Shown here one piece after another: positions 1 to 10,196 of a stretch of 64,000 bases of DNA. The notes under the pieces were generated by a model that was given only the letters and a program-made list of their open reading frames with translations, did no database searches and had not been told where the DNA came from. Position numbers and translations under genes: made by a program. The stretch spans positions 1 through 64,000 of the forward strand of contig JAKACC010000002.1 in assembly GCA_021796515.1 (NCBI GenBank), in the 5' to 3' direction. The stretch comes from an archaeon (lineage in GTDB: Archaea > Thermoproteota > Nitrososphaeria > Nitrososphaerales > Gagatemarchaeaceae). The stretch's first letter is position 1. Each line of letters starts with the position of its first letter.

Positions 1-1
1 G

Positions 2-1795
2 CTCGGCGAGAAGGACGTTTCCGAGAGGAGCGAAGTCGACCCCTGGTTCGTCAGCAAGTTCAAGAACGTCACGGACTTCCACGCCTACCTGGAGGGCCAG
101 CCCCCGGGAACGGTCCCGAGCAGGGGGACGCTGGCGAAGGCGAAGCAGCTGGGATTCTCGGACAGGCAGATAGGGAACCTCCTCGGGATCGGGGAGGACA
201 GGGTGAGGGAGGCACGCGTAAGGATGGGGGTGACCCCCGTCACCAAGGTTATCGACACCCTCGCGGCCGAGTGGCCTTCGAAGACCAACTACCTCTATCA
301 GACCTTCAAAGCATCCGTCGACGAGGCTCCTCCCTCGGGGAGGAAGAAGGTCATGGTCCTCGGCGCGGGTCCTTACAGGATCGGGAGTTCCGTGGAGTTC
401 GACTGGGGGACAATGAACATGGCCTGGGCCCTCAAGGGGCTGGGGTACGAGGTGGTCGTTGTCAACTGCAATCCGGAGACTGTGTCGACAGACTTCGACA
501 TGAGCGACAGGCTCTACTTCGAGGAGCTGACGGTGGAGCGGCTGCTCGCCATCTATGACAGAGAGAAGCCTGAAGGGATGATCCTCTGCGTCGGAGGGCA
601 GACCCCCAACGACGTCGCAGAGTCCCTGGAGAAGAGGGGCGTCACCATCCTCGGGACGTCGTCCCAGTCCATCGAGACCGCTGAAGACAGGACGAAGTTC
701 AGCGCCCTCCTCGACCGCCTCGGCATCCCCCAGCCTGCCTGGGGGTCGTTCCGGTCCCCCGCCGAGGCAGCCACGTTCTGCTCCAGGGTGGGATACCCCG
801 TCGTCGTAAGGCCGTCTCACGTCCTGAGCGGGTCGGCCATGAGGGTCATCTGGGACCCTTCCGAGCTTGAGACCTACATCACCAGGGCCGCCATGGTCAA
901 CCCCGACTTCCCGGTCGTGGTGAGCGAGTTCGTAGAGGGGGCCCGTGAGGTGGAGGTGGACGCTGTCTCTGACGGCAAGGACACCGTCATAGGGGCGATC
1001 ATAGAGCACGTACAAGACGCGGGGATACATTCGGGGGACGCGATAATGTCCATCCCGACCGTCTCCATCACGAAGGCGGCCAAGGAGAAGATCAGGGTCT
1101 ATACGAGGGGGATAGCGAGGGAGCTGAAGGCGAAGGGGCCGCTCAACATCCAGTTCCTTGTGAGGGGGGCGTCGGTCTACGTCATCGAGTGTAACCTGAG
1201 GGCGTCGAGATCCCTTCCCTACGTCTGCAAGGCGACCGGAGTGAACCTCATCGACGTCGTCGCCCCGGTCATGGAGGGAGGGTCTCTCAAGAGGAAGACA
1301 GACGTGGAGGAGCCCAGGCGGTTCGCGGTCAAGGCTCCCATGTTCTCCTTCCTCCAGATGGACGGGGCGGACCCTAAGCTCGGTGTGGAGATGCGGTCGA
1401 CTGGGGAGGTCGCGTGCTTCGGAGACACATTCCCCGAGGCGCTGGCCCAGGCTTTCCTCGCCACGGGCCACAAGCTACTGAGGAAGGGGGACGCAGGGCT
1501 CCTCCTCCTTGAGCGGTGGCAGGACGGGGCGGGGCTCGCCCCGTTGGTTGAGCGCTTCAAAGGTCAGGGGATCGAGATAACGCAGCTGGACGAAGCGTCC
1601 CTCGGCTCCCGGCTCGCGGAGGTTCAGGGGCTCATCTCCGCGGGAAGGGTGTCGTTCGTCCTCTCCTTCAACGCGAACTCCAACGTCGACTCTGACCTGT
1701 TCCACTCGGTGAGGCGGAAGGCTGTGGACCTGCAGGTCCAGGTCATATCGACCAGGGAGGAGGCGGAGGCCATGCTCCTCTGCGCCGGCAGGTAG
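2..1795 (+). CDS. carB: carbamoyl-phosphate synthase large subunit, C-terminal part (5' truncated by window)
   Basis: Frame is open from base 2 upstream of the listed ORF (LGEKDVSERSEVDPWFVSKF...); GAGPYRIGSSVEFDW, ATP-grasp core, ECNLRASRSLPYVCKATGVNLID. Confidence 0.96.
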   Translation, partial: LGEKDVSERSEVDPWFVSKFKNVTDFHAYLEGQPPGTVPSRGTLAKAKQLGFSDRQIGNLLGIGEDRVREARVRMGVTPVTKVIDTLAAEWPSKTNYLYQTFKASVDEAPPSGRKKVMVLGAGPYRIGSSVEFDWGTMNMAWALKGLGYEVVVVNCNPETVSTDFDMSDRLYFEELTVERLLAIYDREKPEGMILCVGGQTPNDVAESLEKRGVTILGTSSQSIETAEDRTKFSALLDRLGIPQPAWGSFRSPAEAATFCSRVGYPVVVRPSHVLSGSAMRVIWDPSELETYITRAAMVNPDFPVVVSEFVEGAREVEVDAVSDGKDTVIGAIIEHVQDAGIHSGDAIMSIPTVSITKAAKEKIRVYTRGIARELKAKGPLNIQFLVRGASVYVIECNLRASRSLPYVCKATGVNLIDVVAPVMEGGSLKRKTDVEEPRRFAVKAPMFSFLQMDGADPKLGVEMRSTGEVACFGDTFPEALAQAFLATGHKLLRKGDAGLLLLERWQDGAGLAPLVERFKGQGIEITQLDEASLGSRLAEVQGLISAGRVSFVLSFNANSNVDSDLFHSVRRKAVDLQVQVISTREEAEAMLLCAGR

Positions 1796-2323
1796 GTGGC
1801 CCTGGGCGGCTCAGAGCCGGTCGACCGCGTCGACGAGAGCGATTCGATAGTCGGCTCCTCAACCATCAGCGAGTGCGTGGAGAGGGGGCTCATCCACAGG
1901 GCTGTCGCCGTGGTGATCGAGAGACCGGGGGGAAGGATCCTCCTCCAGAGGAGGAGCACTAGGGACAACTGGCAGGCGGGCATGTGGACCCTTTCTTGCA
2001 CCGGGCACGTAAGGAAGGGAGAGACATACGAGGCGGCTGCGAACCGCGAGCTCATGGAAGAGCTCGGGATCGCCGCCCGGTTGATTTTCCTGAAGAAGTA
2101 TCTCCTCCCTCCCATAGTGGAAGGGTCCCGGACGGAGCACGAGTGGGTGGGCCTGTTCGCCGGGGCGTCGGGAGCGGAGGTGCGCATCGACCCCGTGGAG
2201 CTCGACTCGGTGAGGGAGTTCACCCTGCGCGAGCTGCAGTCGCCGATGGACGCCGTGCCTATGACCCCCGACGCCGTCATGCTGCTCCGCGAATATCACA
2301 AACTCGCCAGTCCCACCGGCTGA
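1796..2323 (+). CDS. NUDIX hydrolase (isopentenyl-diphosphate isomerase-like)
   Basis: NUDIX box GHVRKGETYEAAANRELMEELGI; GTG start abutting the carB stop. Confidence 0.85.
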   Translation: MALGGSEPVDRVDESDSIVGSSTISECVERGLIHRAVAVVIERPGGRILLQRRSTRDNWQAGMWTLSCTGHVRKGETYEAAANRELMEELGIAARLIFLKKYLLPPIVEGSRTEHEWVGLFAGASGAEVRIDPVELDSVREFTLRELQSPMDAVPMTPDAVMLLREYHKLASPTG

Positions 2324-2366
2324 CCCTCGACATCTTATTACGAGGCTCCGCGCGGCCCCGCAGCAG

Positions 2367-2759
2367 ATGGACCCGTTGGAAGAGATCGGCTCTCACCTCG
2401 CCGGCGCATCGAGGGCGATCGTGATCTCCGCGAAGGACGTGGACCTGAGGCCCTCCTCGGGGGACAACAGGCTCTTCATACTGAAGATCGGCGAGGGCTC
2501 CCTCGCCGCCGGTGGGAGAGGTGGAGGGTTCGGAGAGCGCAAAGTGACCGCGGTCTTCTGCTACGGCCTTTCCGGCGGGGTCTGGTCCAAGCTGTTCGAA
2601 GCCGGGGAGGGGGAGGCGGATGGCTTCGAGGTCCCCTATTACGTCTCGAGGCTTCCCATGACGCTGGCAGACGGAACGGAGGAGATGGGGTACGGGGTGG
2701 TGGACCCGGACCTCGTCACGGCGCTTTCGACAAAAGCGCGAGTCCCCGGCTCCCAATGA
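2367..2759 (+). CDS. hypothetical protein
   Basis: 130-aa ORF, plausible composition, codirectional with neighbours. Confidence 0.6.
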   Translation: MDPLEEIGSHLAGASRAIVISAKDVDLRPSSGDNRLFILKIGEGSLAAGGRGGGFGERKVTAVFCYGLSGGVWSKLFEAGEGEADGFEVPYYVSRLPMTLADGTEEMGYGVVDPDLVTALSTKARVPGSQ

Positions 2760-2824
2760 AGGGCGACCCGGTGCCGAGGGTCGGAACCCCGCTTAAATAG
2801 AATCGGGGGGCGGCCGGGCCTCGA

Positions 2825-3718
2825 ATGAAGGTCCTGATAACGGGCGCTTCCGGGATGGTGGGGCGCAACCTCGCGGGGTACTTCGCTGAGAAAGGGGTCG
2901 CCACGGTCCTTACCGACCTCGCGGGGTGGGATCTGTCCGGAAACCTGCTCGACAGGGACTTCGTCTTCGGGACCCTGAACTCCCAGGAGTTCGACGCCAT
3001 AATCCACCTCGCGGCGATAACGGAGATCAAAAAGACCATAGAAGACCCGAAGCTCTGCTTCGAAGTCAACTGCTTCGGGACCCTCAACGTCCTCGAGCTC
3101 GCGAGGAAGAAAAGGGTGAGGCGGGTCATCGTCGCGTCGTCGGCCAACGTCTTCGGGGCGCCGAAGTCCAACCCTGTCTCCGAGGAGTCTCCTTTCGACC
3201 CCCGTGTCCCCTACGACTACTCCAAGGTGGTGAGCGAGAACATGGCCATGGCCTTCCACAAGTCCGTGAAGCTCCCCGTCTCGATCACGAGGAGCTGGCT
3301 GTTGTTCGGAGAGCACGACCAGCCCACCAGGGCGACCATCCGGTTCATCAGGGCGTGCCTCAGGGACGAGCCCCTCACCCTCTACAACGGCGGGAGGGAC
3401 ACCACGTCGCCGTCTCACGCGGCCAACTACGCGAAGCTAGCCCTCTCCATCCTGACCGACGACAGGGCGGTGGGGGAGGCCTTCAACTTCGGGGGGACAG
3501 GCCCGGTCACGATCAGGGAGCTGGCCGAGACCGTGAAGCGCCTTACCGGCTCGAAGTCGGAGCTCAAGCTCCTGCCGCCCAGGAGCGAACTCGAGAATGA
3601 CCCTCAGATCAGCTATCCCACCATAAGGAAGGCGCAGAGCCTACTCGGGTACACCCCTGAGCTCACCCTGGAGCAGGGGCTGAAGCGGACCATCGACTGG
3701 GTGAAATCCCAGAGCTAG
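2825..3718 (+). CDS. NAD-dependent epimerase/dehydratase (extended SDR)
   Basis: TGASGMVGRNLAGYF Rossmann motif; YDYSKVVSE (YxxxK). Confidence 0.9.
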   Translation: MKVLITGASGMVGRNLAGYFAEKGVATVLTDLAGWDLSGNLLDRDFVFGTLNSQEFDAIIHLAAITEIKKTIEDPKLCFEVNCFGTLNVLELARKKRVRRVIVASSANVFGAPKSNPVSEESPFDPRVPYDYSKVVSENMAMAFHKSVKLPVSITRSWLLFGEHDQPTRATIRFIRACLRDEPLTLYNGGRDTTSPSHAANYAKLALSILTDDRAVGEAFNFGGTGPVTIRELAETVKRLTGSKSELKLLPPRSELENDPQISYPTIRKAQSLLGYTPELTLEQGLKRTIDWVKSQS

Positions 3719-4026
3719 GACGTCAGGATAAGCTCGACCTTCACGTCTTCCGGTATCCTGAGCTTCGTGATCTGCCTCATGGTCCTGTCGTCAGGCTGCA
3801 CGTCGAGTATCCTCCGATGGACCCTCAGCTGCCAGTGGTCGAACGTGTGACTCCCCTCTCCGGTGGGCGCCTTGCGGGTGGTGATCTTGAGCTTCTTCGT
3901 AGGGAGCGGCTGCGGGCCCCTCACCTTTACCCCGGTCTTGTCGGCTATCTCCCTGATGTCGTTGGCCACCTTCTCCAACTCCGGGAGGTTGGTGCTGGTG
4001 AGCTTGATCCTGGCGAACTGGGGCAT
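3715..4026 (-). CDS. rps10: 30S ribosomal protein S10 (uS10)
   Basis: ARIKLTSTNLPELEKVANDIREIADKTGVKVRGPQPLPTKKLKITTRKAPTGEGSHTFDHWQLRVHRR. Confidence 0.97.
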   Translation of the reverse strand: MPQFARIKLTSTNLPELEKVANDIREIADKTGVKVRGPQPLPTKKLKITTRKAPTGEGSHTFDHWQLRVHRRILDVQPDDRTMRQITKLRIPEDVKVELILTS

Positions 4027-4062
4027 TTTCTTTCACCCGCGACCGGGAAGTCTATGTAAAGG

Positions 4063-4908
4063 TTACCGAGGAGCGTGTCGCTCCCTCTCCTTGCTTCGGT
4101 CCCCACGGCCCAGCTTGGCCCGAAAAGAGCCGGCGGCTGCGAGTACCGCTTCGCCCGAGTACCTGTGAGGGTTCAGCTCCAGGCAGACCAGGACGTCTGT
4201 CCCCGCTAGCCTCTCCATGAGGGGGGTCAGGGGCGCCGTCCCCTCTCCGGGGAGCAGATGATCGTCCGCCCTCCCGTCGTTGTCGCTAAGATGCACCTCG
4301 GCCAGCTTCCGCCCGACCCTTATGGCCACCTTCAGCGGGTTCTGGCCGCTCGCGTAGGCGTGGCCGACGTCGAGGGTGCATCTCGCGCCGGGGGTCTCGG
4401 CAAGGAGGAGCTCAAGGGACTCCCCGGTGCTCGCCAGCGGGAACTCGTACGGAGGGGTCCCCTGCGCCTGGTTCTCAATGTTGACCGTAAGCCTCCCCCT
4501 GGCCGTCTTGACCATCTTGCGCAGCGCGGACGCGGAGCTCTCCGCCGACTCGGGGACGAGCTTCTCGTTGTGGACGCTCCCGGGGTGGAAGGTGACCATG
4601 GATGCGCCGAGGTACGCGCTGAACTCGACGTAGTTCTCCAGCGCCCTCTCCACCGCTCCCTTCACAGGTTGGAACGGCGACGCCACGTTCAGGTCGGTGA
4701 AGGGCGCGTGCGTCGTGACTGTCATGCCGTACGTGGAGAGGACGTCCTTCAGCCGCTTCTTGTCTGCCCACCCGGGGAAGGCGTGCGGCACCTCCCCCCA
4801 CAGCTCCACAAACTCGAACCCGGCGTCTCCTATCGCCTTGACCGCGGAGTAGACGTCCAGCCTCAGGAGGCTCCAAGTGCTGAGCCCGATCTTCAGTCCG
4901 CATCCCAC
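4063..4908 (-). CDS. sugar phosphate isomerase/epimerase-like TIM barrel (xylose isomerase-like)
   Basis: GLSTWSLL..., HAPFTDLNVASP, TLDVGHAYASG, VHLSDNDGRADDHLLPGEG. Confidence 0.85.
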   Translation of the reverse strand: MGCGLKIGLSTWSLLRLDVYSAVKAIGDAGFEFVELWGEVPHAFPGWADKKRLKDVLSTYGMTVTTHAPFTDLNVASPFQPVKGAVERALENYVEFSAYLGASMVTFHPGSVHNEKLVPESAESSASALRKMVKTARGRLTVNIENQAQGTPPYEFPLASTGESLELLLAETPGARCTLDVGHAYASGQNPLKVAIRVGRKLAEVHLSDNDGRADDHLLPGEGTAPLTPLMERLAGTDVLVCLELNPHRYSGEAVLAAAGSFRAKLGRGDRSKERERHAPR

Positions 4909-4924
4909 CGGGGATATCGACGGG

Positions 4925-5350
4925 TCAGGATGCGGGGGAACTCTGGGCGGTCCTCAGCCGCTTGACGAGCTCCTTCAGCATAGGGATCGCTACCTCCGGG
5001 TGCGCCTTGATCAGGCCCGCGAAGCTCCAGCTGGGGAGGACCCAGCACCTCGTCTGGGCGATGGCTACCACGTCGGCAGACCTCGGCTGGCCGTCTATGA
5101 CGGACATCTCTCCGAAAAACTCGCCCTTGTTTAAGGTCGCCAGGACCTTCCCCGACTTGCGCACTTCCACCTTCCCATCCAGGACCAGATAGAAGCCCAC
5201 CCCCAGCCCCTTCTCTCCCAGGATGACGTCCCCGGAGGCGTACGACGTCTCCTTTCCTTCCTCGACGACCGCCTTGCGGGTCTTCTCGTTGAGGTCCTGA
5301 AAGAAAGGCACGCCGGCTATAAGAGAAACCGCTTCGGAATCCCCGGCCAT
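4925..5350 (-). CDS. cyclic nucleotide-binding (CRP-like sensor) domain protein without HTH
   Basis: GDVILGEKGLGVGFYLVLDGKVEVRKSG...LNKGEFFGEMSVIDGQPRSADVVA; ATG at 5350 avoids overlap with the upstream gene. Confidence 0.88.
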   Translation of the reverse strand: MAGDSEAVSLIAGVPFFQDLNEKTRKAVVEEGKETSYASGDVILGEKGLGVGFYLVLDGKVEVRKSGKVLATLNKGEFFGEMSVIDGQPRSADVVAIAQTRCWVLPSWSFAGLIKAHPEVAIPMLKELVKRLRTAQSSPAS

Positions 5351-5357
5351 CACGACT

Positions 5358-7034
5358 TCAGGCCCCCCGAGCCGATTTAAACCCACCGACTTCGGTGCCT
5401 GCATTCGGGCTCGAGCTATCCCCCAGTATCTCCTTCCGTCCTAGATAATCGCGCCAAACGAAGAAGTTGACCCCCACACCCGCGGCTAGGATCACCGCCA
5501 GGACGACGAAGAGGCTGGCAGGGCTCGGCGGGGTCAGGTCGAGCTCTGCTTTCGCAGTCTCTCCTGCACTGACCTGTAACGTAGTGGAAGCCGTTCTCCC
5601 CTCGTACACCGCGGTGACGCTGTATTCGCCTGGAGGGAGCGTGAGGGTGACGCCTCCTTGGGTCCCCCCTGACTGCGGACCCCCCGTTTCGCCAGCAGCG
5701 GCGACCAGGATTGTCGCGTTAGCCGCAGCCCCTCCGCCAGACACCGCTTGCACCTCCAAGGCTCCGACCGGGACCGAGAGGACCTGAGTGGTGAACGGCC
5801 CGTAGACTTCTACGTCATACCGCTGTTGGGTTACCCCGCCAAAGCTCAGGTCCAAAGACGCCGTGAAGGGATAGTTTGTCCCTACGATGTAGACTTCACT
5901 GTTGTAGAAGTCCCAGGACGCCACCCCTTTCCCTGTCACGGAAACTGTGATTCCGGGCACTTTGGCGACTTGGGAGGAGCTCCTGATGTCGATCCTTGCT
6001 TCACTTGCCGTGACGTTCGATACGGTGTATCCGCCTACACCGCCATTCTCATACATCAGGTAGATCTGCCTGGGCCACGTGGCATTGGCGTTGTCCAGGT
6101 TCGTCGTCATGGTGAAAGCCAGGGAGGTGATGCCCGAAAGCTGGGAACACCCGGCAAGGGAGACCCATCCGCCGCCGCTCAGCTTGAGGAAGGGGGTCTC
6201 GAAGACCGTCAGCCCCTGTGGACCGTTGACGTATGTCCGCAGGTCATAGCGGCCCTCTCTGAGGAAAAGCCCTCCCGAAAGATTGGCCTCAATCCTCTGG
6301 GGGGCGGAGGCGGAGTCTACACTAAAGGTCCCAGATTGGGCAGCGAGATCCTCCTGGGAGACCACGACCCCGCCTTCGAGATAGCTCCGTGGCGCGTAAA
6401 GTTCGAACCACCCGCTGAACGTGCTCTGAACCTGGGGCAGAAGGACCGAGGTCGAGGTCCCGTTCAGTGCGACCTCCATCTGCCCTCCGATTCCGCTCGG
6501 GAGCTCGACCGTCGCCACAGGTCCTCCGATGGATCCCATCGTGCACCCCTGTATCGAGTATGAGTCTGACGGTGGGAGGACGTAGCTCAGTTGGAGCACG
6601 TTCCGAGTTACGTTCGAACCGACGAACTGGGGTACCAGGGCTGGAGGGGGCGGCGCGAGCGTGACCTCCACGGTGGTGGAGACAAAGTCAGGGCCCGTCA
6701 CAAGGAGGGTCCAATTCCCGGGCGGGTCTGTCGTGCCGAACGTGTATAACAGGTCGAGCGAGCCTGGGCCGAGGTACCTTGGTGGGGTCGTGACCCCGCC
6801 GGGTGCTTCTAGGCTGACGTAGATGCCAACGGAAGTGAGATAGGATTGGACCCACAGGCTATCCCCCGCTGCGTAGATCGGGGTCCCGACGCTTACAGGG
6901 ACGACACTAAGCGGCCCGAATCCGAGCCCTATGTTGGGGACATGAGACGCGCTGGAGCCCTGAGCGAACGCGATCGTAGGGAAGACCAGCAGGGCCAGGG
7001 CACAGAATAGCACAAGTCCCTTCCTAATGCCCAC
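5358..7034 (-). CDS. secreted/cell-surface protein with N-terminal signal and C-terminal TM anchor
   Basis: GLVLFCALALLVFPTIAFAQG signal; C-terminal ASLFVVLAVILAAGVGVNFFVW TM; carboxypeptidase-regulatory-like repeat near C-term. Confidence 0.75.
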   Translation of the reverse strand: MGIRKGLVLFCALALLVFPTIAFAQGSSASHVPNIGLGFGPLSVVPVSVGTPIYAAGDSLWVQSYLTSVGIYVSLEAPGGVTTPPRYLGPGSLDLLYTFGTTDPPGNWTLLVTGPDFVSTTVEVTLAPPPPALVPQFVGSNVTRNVLQLSYVLPPSDSYSIQGCTMGSIGGPVATVELPSGIGGQMEVALNGTSTSVLLPQVQSTFSGWFELYAPRSYLEGGVVVSQEDLAAQSGTFSVDSASAPQRIEANLSGGLFLREGRYDLRTYVNGPQGLTVFETPFLKLSGGGWVSLAGCSQLSGITSLAFTMTTNLDNANATWPRQIYLMYENGGVGGYTVSNVTASEARIDIRSSSQVAKVPGITVSVTGKGVASWDFYNSEVYIVGTNYPFTASLDLSFGGVTQQRYDVEVYGPFTTQVLSVPVGALEVQAVSGGGAAANATILVAAAGETGGPQSGGTQGGVTLTLPPGEYSVTAVYEGRTASTTLQVSAGETAKAELDLTPPSPASLFVVLAVILAAGVGVNFFVWRDYLGRKEILGDSSSPNAGTEVGGFKSARGA

Positions 7035-7806
7035 GGGTCAACCACCAAGTAGCAGCAGCCATCGCCAAAGTGGGAGGCATGAACAGCAGCGCCGGAGGGA
7101 GCGAGAGGCTGGAAGTGCCGAATGCCCAAGCGAGCGCGCCCGCCGTGGCCAGAAGTCCGGCCAACAGGCCGCTGTTCCTTCCTATCGCCGACCGGCTTTC
7201 GAGCCCAAGTACAGCGTAGGCCAGGAGCGAGACGTACACCACGGCCATCCCCACGAGTGACGCGGGGCCAGTCGGCGGTTCGGTGCCGCTCCCTTTGAGG
7301 AAAGAGTCGACCAATCCATAGAGCCCGGTCCCGGACGCCGCAGCGGAGAGGCTCGCGTTTGTCATCAGGATGCTGATCTCCGACACAACGACTCCTGACG
7401 GGACCACTGCCGTGAGTGCGCTCGAACGGAGCATCCCTCTTCCGATCCTGTAGGCCGCGTAGGGGAGCCCCGAGAACGCTACCCCGGCCGTCCATCCCCG
7501 AAACACCTGGTCCATGGCGGAGGACGCGAAAGGAAGTCCTGTCAGCGGAGAGGTGGCCAGTAGGAGAGGGAGGAGGAACAGGTCCGCCCCGTAGAGGTCT
7601 ACCAGAAGGGCCGGACCCGCCTCCCGGAGGGGCTTCACTGCGAGGAGCGCCATCGTCTTAGCAAGTTGTACGCCGAAGAGAACGATTTCGAGCAGGGTTG
7701 CGGTAGCGATCAGCCCGGTGAAAGCGAAGGCCACCATGAAGTTCGCGTCGATGAGCAGGAGTCCTCCTGCAGCGGAGAAAGCCAAGGTGGATCTTAACGT
7801 GGTCAT
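7024..7806 (-). CDS. polytopic membrane protein
   Basis: Multiple hydrophobic segments; overlaps neighbours by a few bp (operon). Confidence 0.75.
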   Translation of the reverse strand: MTTLRSTLAFSAAGGLLLIDANFMVAFAFTGLIATATLLEIVLFGVQLAKTMALLAVKPLREAGPALLVDLYGADLFLLPLLLATSPLTGLPFASSAMDQVFRGWTAGVAFSGLPYAAYRIGRGMLRSSALTAVVPSGVVVSEISILMTNASLSAAASGTGLYGLVDSFLKGSGTEPPTGPASLVGMAVVYVSLLAYAVLGLESRSAIGRNSGLLAGLLATAGALAWAFGTSSLSLPPALLFMPPTLAMAAATWWLTRGH

Positions 7807-8867
7807 TTGCTCAGGACCATCGCTACAAGGCTCGAAAGGTCTTCATGGCCAGAGAAGAAAACGACGCTCGACCCTTTCATCCCCCTCCCCTCGCCCCACA
7901 CGAGGAGGACGGAGGGTCTGTTCATGACTAGCCCCACCACTTCGGGAGAGTGGGCCGCCTCCTCTGATGCGATGACCATGTCTGCCTGGGCCGGTGACTC
8001 GGCGGCCACCCCGGGCTCGGACCCGTCCTCCCACAGTCTGGCCACAAGGTTGGCGAGGCCTTCCCGGTCTTTGGCTTCGGTCAATGTCGCCTTGCCTCGG
8101 TGCACGTGGCGCACCCTGAGCTTGGTACCGGTGGAGACTACCGGAAGCCCCACCCTTGCAATAGCCTCGGAAGCGAGGTCCATGCGCGCGGGGGTCCGGG
8201 TCTTTTCTTCGCCTTCCTCTTCTTCGTAGAACCAGAGGTTCATCGTCTCGGGGATGTTAGCCTCGCCTGTCCTAACAAGTAGGAGCTCGTCGGGCGTCCT
8301 CGCAAGACGCTTCCACATTATGTCTTTGGCGCTCCTGGAAGTTGTGTAGACCTCAGCTGCGTAGAACTCCTGTCCGGAGCCTCCTCGACCGGCGGGGAGG
8401 TCTCCCAGTCTCGCGGCCGAGACCCTGATGGGTTCTCCTGTCCCTAGGAGCGATGTCGGCAGGAATTCGCACACTACCCCTACGTCCTTGACTTCGCTTC
8501 GGGCGAGGATTCCCAGACGGTCGGCTATCTCCACCCTGGCCTTGAGCCCTGTGTAGACCCCCGCGTATCTCGACTTCGCCACGAGCGTCCTCTCCTTTCC
8601 CTCGCCCTTTATCTCGGCTTCCAGCCCGTTGGGGATCATGACGAGGTCCATCCTAACAGAGGCTGATCTCGTCTTCACCCTGAGCTGAACCGCGACCTCC
8701 CCCCCTTTGAAGGCCCTGGCCCTGGCAGATCCCACGGAAAGGTCGAGCCCCTCCTTCGGATAGGCGGCGAGCGCAAGCAGGGAAGCGGAAGCCAGAAGCG
8801 CGAACGCGAATCCCAGGGCCAGCCCCCATCCGAATCCAGCCAGCGCACTAGCGAGCGGGACAATCAC
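7803..8867 (-). CDS. DUF58 domain protein
   Basis: GRGGSGQEFYAAEVYTTSRSAKDIMWKRLARTPDELLLV, adjacent to MoxR. Confidence 0.82.
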   Translation of the reverse strand: MIVPLASALAGFGWGLALGFAFALLASASLLALAAYPKEGLDLSVGSARARAFKGGEVAVQLRVKTRSASVRMDLVMIPNGLEAEIKGEGKERTLVAKSRYAGVYTGLKARVEIADRLGILARSEVKDVGVVCEFLPTSLLGTGEPIRVSAARLGDLPAGRGGSGQEFYAAEVYTTSRSAKDIMWKRLARTPDELLLVRTGEANIPETMNLWFYEEEEGEEKTRTPARMDLASEAIARVGLPVVSTGTKLRVRHVHRGKATLTEAKDREGLANLVARLWEDGSEPGVAAESPAQADMVIASEEAAHSPEVVGLVMNRPSVLLVWGEGRGMKGSSVVFFSGHEDLSSLVAMVLSK

Positions 8868-8905
8868 TGCCGCTTTGAGCAGGTCCCTCCCGTGCTTGGT
8901 GAGGG

Positions 8906-9841
8906 TTATCGTGGCGGCTTCACTTTCGTGAGGATGTCCCGGACCACCTCTGCTGGGTCATTGACCTTCCCGACCAGCACCGCTGACTGGTCGAGCTTCA
9001 CCCTGTGTCCTAGGACGTACAGGGCGACCTCCTTGATGTCCTCGGGTATTACATAATCCCTGCCTGCCAGGAATGCGACCGCTCTGGAGCAGTGGGCGAG
9101 TTGGATAAGGGCCCTGGGGCTGGCACCGAGGCTCAGCCTGCTCTCGTTCCTGCTCTCCAGACCCAACAAGGAGATGTATCCCATTATCTCATCGGAGACT
9201 GCGACGTTGGCGACCTCCCTGAACGTTTTCGTGAGCTCGTCTGCCCCAAGGACCTGCTCGACCACCTGCGTCCCCATGTCGCCGAGGTTCCTCTTGATGA
9301 TGGCCGACTCGGTGGTGAGGTTAGGGTACCCCATCTCGATCCTCATCATGAATCGGTCGAGCTGATTCTCCGGAAGCGGGTACACCCCCTGGAACTCCTG
9401 CGGGTTCTGTGTGGCGATCACCATGAACGGGTCAGGTAGGGGTTCCGTGTGCCCTTCCACAGTAACCTGGGCCTCCTGCATCGACTCTAGGAGAGCGCTC
9501 TGGACCTTTGGGGGCGCCCTGTTGATCTCGTCGGCGAGGAGGAGGTTGGTGAACACGGGACCCTTCCTGAACTCGAAATCCCTCTGCTTCATGTCGAAGA
9601 TGATGCCCCCCAACATGTCCATGGGGAGCATGTCCGGAGTGAACTGGATTCGTTTGAACTCGACCCCCAGGCACTTGGCGAAGGCTTTCGCGAGTATCGT
9701 CTTAGACACGCCTGGGACTCCTTCCAGGAGGACGTGCCCTCGCGCCAGGAACGACACCAAGAGGAGTTCCGCCTCCCTTTCCCTCCCGATGACCACCTTC
9801 CTAACCTGGCTGAGTGTCTTCTCCTTTAGTTCTCCTACCAA
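8906..9841 (-). CDS. MoxR-family AAA+ ATPase
   Basis: GHVLLEGVPGVSKTILAKAFA; LLADEINRAPPKVQSALLESMQEAQVTVEG; ATQNPQEFQGVYPLPENQLDRFMMRI. Confidence 0.96.
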   Translation of the reverse strand: MVGELKEKTLSQVRKVVIGREREAELLLVSFLARGHVLLEGVPGVSKTILAKAFAKCLGVEFKRIQFTPDMLPMDMLGGIIFDMKQRDFEFRKGPVFTNLLLADEINRAPPKVQSALLESMQEAQVTVEGHTEPLPDPFMVIATQNPQEFQGVYPLPENQLDRFMMRIEMGYPNLTTESAIIKRNLGDMGTQVVEQVLGADELTKTFREVANVAVSDEIMGYISLLGLESRNESRLSLGASPRALIQLAHCSRAVAFLAGRDYVIPEDIKEVALYVLGHRVKLDQSAVLVGKVNDPAEVVRDILTKVKPPR

Positions 9842-10196
9842 TTGGGTTTCTCCTCAGCTTCATCGCCAGGGCCGCCACATCGGTCCCGTCGCGTGGGAGG
9901 GGGGCCAGGCTTCCATATCTGAACGCCTCATACTCAGAGAGTTTCTCGTCCATCTTCGTCCAGTCGCTCTTTACTCCTCTCTCCCTGAGGTGCTCGAAGG
10001 CTTCCGTCCACGTGTATCCCTGGGGGAGTTCCGGGGCGTACCTCTTGATGGATCGGTCCAGCAGCTCGAAGGCCGCCCGCGCGTCGGGAACGACTCCGGG
10101 CCCTAAGCTTCTCGAGAGGAGGTACCCGGCTCCGGCCAGCGAAAAGAGCGCAATGTCGGCTCCCAACAGTGACGCCTCGAGGAGACTAATCGGCAA
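9801..10196 (-). CDS. small membrane-anchored protein, DUF4129-like
   Basis: N-terminal TM, then AAFELLDRSIKRYAPELPQGYTWTEAFEHLRERG. Confidence 0.6.
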   Translation of the reverse strand: MPISLLEASLLGADIALFSLAGAGYLLSRSLGPGVVPDARAAFELLDRSIKRYAPELPQGYTWTEAFEHLRERGVKSDWTKMDEKLSEYEAFRYGSLAPLPRDGTDVAALAMKLRRNPIGRRTKGEDTQPG

